A program made the position numbers and the translations under genes. This document shows, in pieces, positions 6,486-7,922 of a DNA stretch of 7,922 bases (within the stretch, counting starts at the first letter, position 1; each line of letters begins with the position of its first letter). The stretch comes from an uncultured Achromobacter sp. (lineage in GTDB: Bacteria; Pseudomonadota; Gammaproteobacteria; Burkholderiales; Burkholderiaceae_B): positions 1-7,922 of the forward strand of contig CAJYKY010000409.1 in assembly GCA_913775005.1 (NCBI GenBank). Reading direction: 5' to 3'. A model generated the notes under the pieces. That model ran no database searches. It worked only from the letters and a program-made list of their open reading frames with translations, and was not told where the DNA came from.

Positions 6486-7922
6486 TCAGCCTTGCGCCCA
6501 CGAATCGCGCAGTGTCACGATGCGGTTCAAGACCGGTGCGGCTTCGGTGGAGTCCTTCAGGTCGGCCGTGAAGTAGCCCAGACGCTCGAACTGCCACGTG
6601 GCGCCCGGCGTCGCCACCGTACCCGGTTCCAGCCAGGCCGTCACCGTTTGCTTGGAATTCGGGTTCAGGCAGGCCAGGAAGTCCTTGTCGCCGCCATCCG
6701 GACGCGCATCGGCAAAGAGGCGGTCGTACAGGTGGATCTGCGCCGGCACCGCGTGGGCCGCGCTGACCCACGTGATGTTGCCCTTGACCTTGACGCTGTC
6801 CGCGCCCGGCGTGCCGCTCTTGGTGTCCGGCAGGTATTCGGCCTGCACTTCCACGACTTCGCCCGCTTCGTTCTTGGTGAAGCCGGTGCAGCGCACGACG
6901 TAGCCGTACTTCAGGCGCACGGTGTTGCCGGGGAACAGGCGGAAATACTTCTTCGGCGCTTCTTCGCGGAAGTCGTCGCGTTCAATCCAGAGCTCGCGCG
7001 ACAGCGGGAACTCGCGCACGCCGGCTTCCGGGTCATGCGGGTTGCGCGGCGCGGTGCAGGGTTCCGTCTGCCCTTCCGGGTAGTTGGTGATGACGAGCTT
7101 GATCGGGTCCAGCACGGCGACCGAGCGCGGCGCGATCGGGTCCAGATCGTCGCGCACGGCTTGTTCGAGCAAGCTGTAGTCGATACGCGAATCCGACTTG
7201 GACACGGCGGTGCGATCGCAGAACAGGCGGATCGAGGCCGGCGTGTAGCCACGGCGGCGCAGGCCGAAGATGGTCGGCATGCGCGGGTCGTCCCAACCGT
7301 CGACATGGCCTTCGCGCACCAGTTGCAGCAGCTTGCGCTTGCTGGTGACGACGTAGCTCAGGTTCAGGCGGGCGAATTCATATTGGTGCGGCAGGGGCTG
7401 GGCGAGCTTGCCCAGTTCTGCCAGGCGCGTCAGGATCCAGTCGTAGAACGGACGCTGGTCTTCAAATTCCAGCGTGCAGACGCTGTGCGTGATGCCTTCC
7501 AGCGCGTCTTCCACCGGGTGCGCCCAGCTGTACATCGGATAGATGCACCACTGGTTGCCGGTGCGGTGGTGCGTCGCATGACGCACGCGGAACATGACCG
7601 GGTCGCGCAGGTTGATGTTGGGCGAAGCCATGTTGATCTTCGCGCGCAGCACCAGGCTGCCGTCCGGATGCTTGCCGTCGCGCATCTCGCGCAACAGCGC
7701 GATGGACTCGGCGGCCGGGCGGTTGCGCCAGGGCGAATCCGTGCCGGGTTCGGTCAGGGTGCCGCGATTGGCGCGGATCTCGTCGGCGCTTTGCTCGTCG
7801 ACGTAGGCATGGCCGGCTTCGACCAGGGCTTCGGCGAACTCATACATATAGCCGAAGTAATCGCTGGCGAAATACAGGTTCTCGCGGCCGTCGGCCTTCC
7901 AGTCGAAGCCCAGCCAGTGGAC
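6486..7922 (-). CDS. glnS: Glutaminyl-tRNA synthetase, N-terminus beyond the window
   Basis: 478 codons are visible, open to the right-hand edge; E. coli GlnRS has about 554 residues, so roughly the first 90 or more are missing, including the HIGH motif. The enzyme charges tRNA-Gln with glutamine in the cytoplasm. The visible part begins VHWLGFDWKADGREN, still in the catalytic Rossmann fold, and includes RGTLTEPGTDSPWRNR and the CIYPMYSWAHPVEDALEGIT segment. The second class I signature appears as VVTSKRKL, with Thr where E. coli has Met in VMSKR. Next comes WDDPRMPTIFGLRRRGYTP, and then the two anticodon-binding beta-barrels containing KLVITNYPEG, GNITWVSAAHAVP and LYDRLF. The protein ends NRIVTLRDSWAQG, very like E. 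coli. The direct glutaminyl route is usual for gamma- and many betaproteobacteria. A terminator follows before minC. Confidence 0.97.
   Translation of the reverse strand, partial: VHWLGFDWKADGRENLYFASDYFGYMYEFAEALVEAGHAYVDEQSADEIRANRGTLTEPGTDSPWRNRPAAESIALLREMRDGKHPDGSLVLRAKINMASPNINLRDPVMFRVRHATHHRTGNQWCIYPMYSWAHPVEDALEGITHSVCTLEFEDQRPFYDWILTRLAELGKLAQPLPHQYEFARLNLSYVVTSKRKLLQLVREGHVDGWDDPRMPTIFGLRRRGYTPASIRLFCDRTAVSKSDSRIDYSLLEQAVRDDLDPIAPRSVAVLDPIKLVITNYPEGQTEPCTAPRNPHDPEAGVREFPLSRELWIERDDFREEAPKKYFRLFPGNTVRLKYGYVVRCTGFTKNEAGEVVEVQAEYLPDTKSGTPGADSVKVKGNITWVSAAHAVPAQIHLYDRLFADARPDGGDKDFLACLNPNSKQTVTAWLEPGTVATPGATWQFERLGYFTADLKDSTEAAPVLNRIVTLRDSWAQG

Overview
The window looks like core chromosome of a GC-rich betaproteobacterium, most likely Alcaligenaceae (Achromobacter or Bordetella type). 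I infer this from the codon usage, the EttA, MinCDE and GlnRS sequences, and a GC-rich hairpin repeat between minC and minD of a kind I remember from Achromobacter and Bordetella intergenic regions. The genus is recalled and not proven from the sequence.

Left part, plus strand: the 3' end of an EamA/DMT-type membrane transporter gene (1-438) runs straight into a 33-bp in-frame tandem repeat that carries its stop codon. Next comes ettA (592-2265), a two-ATPase ABC-F translation factor with its own promoter-like box and a strong intrinsic terminator. An AT-rich patch with several short inverted and direct repeats then leads a type II toxin-antitoxin pair, vapB-vapC (2395-2971), whose genes overlap by 14 nt. 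A cysteine hydrolase of the isochorismatase superfamily follows 39 nt later (3011-3544), and then a small OsmB-like glycine-zipper lipoprotein (3733-3957).

A perfectly palindromic terminator (3991-4018) separates these plus-strand genes from the minus-strand block, which is read right to left: glnS (3' three quarters or more visible, 7922-6486), a UUCG-loop terminator, then minC (6311-5370), minD (5147-4332) and minE (4328-4071). MinC, MinD and MinE together place the division septum: MinD is the membrane ATPase, MinC its FtsZ-inhibiting partner and MinE the oscillation driver. minD and minE are 3 nt apart. minC is separated from minD by a 222-nt gap from its stop to the chosen minD start, filled by a hairpin-rich repeat and a pair of mutually exclusive hairpins. 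MinC itself carries a roughly 100-residue Ala/Pro-rich linker.

I see no tRNA, rRNA, CRISPR array, insertion sequence or prophage gene. No gap between genes reaches 300 bases. I did not find an undescribed multi-gene system. The points most worth a second look are the minC-minD spacer, the long MinC linker, the stop-codon tandem repeat and the small vapBC island with its operator-like repeats.
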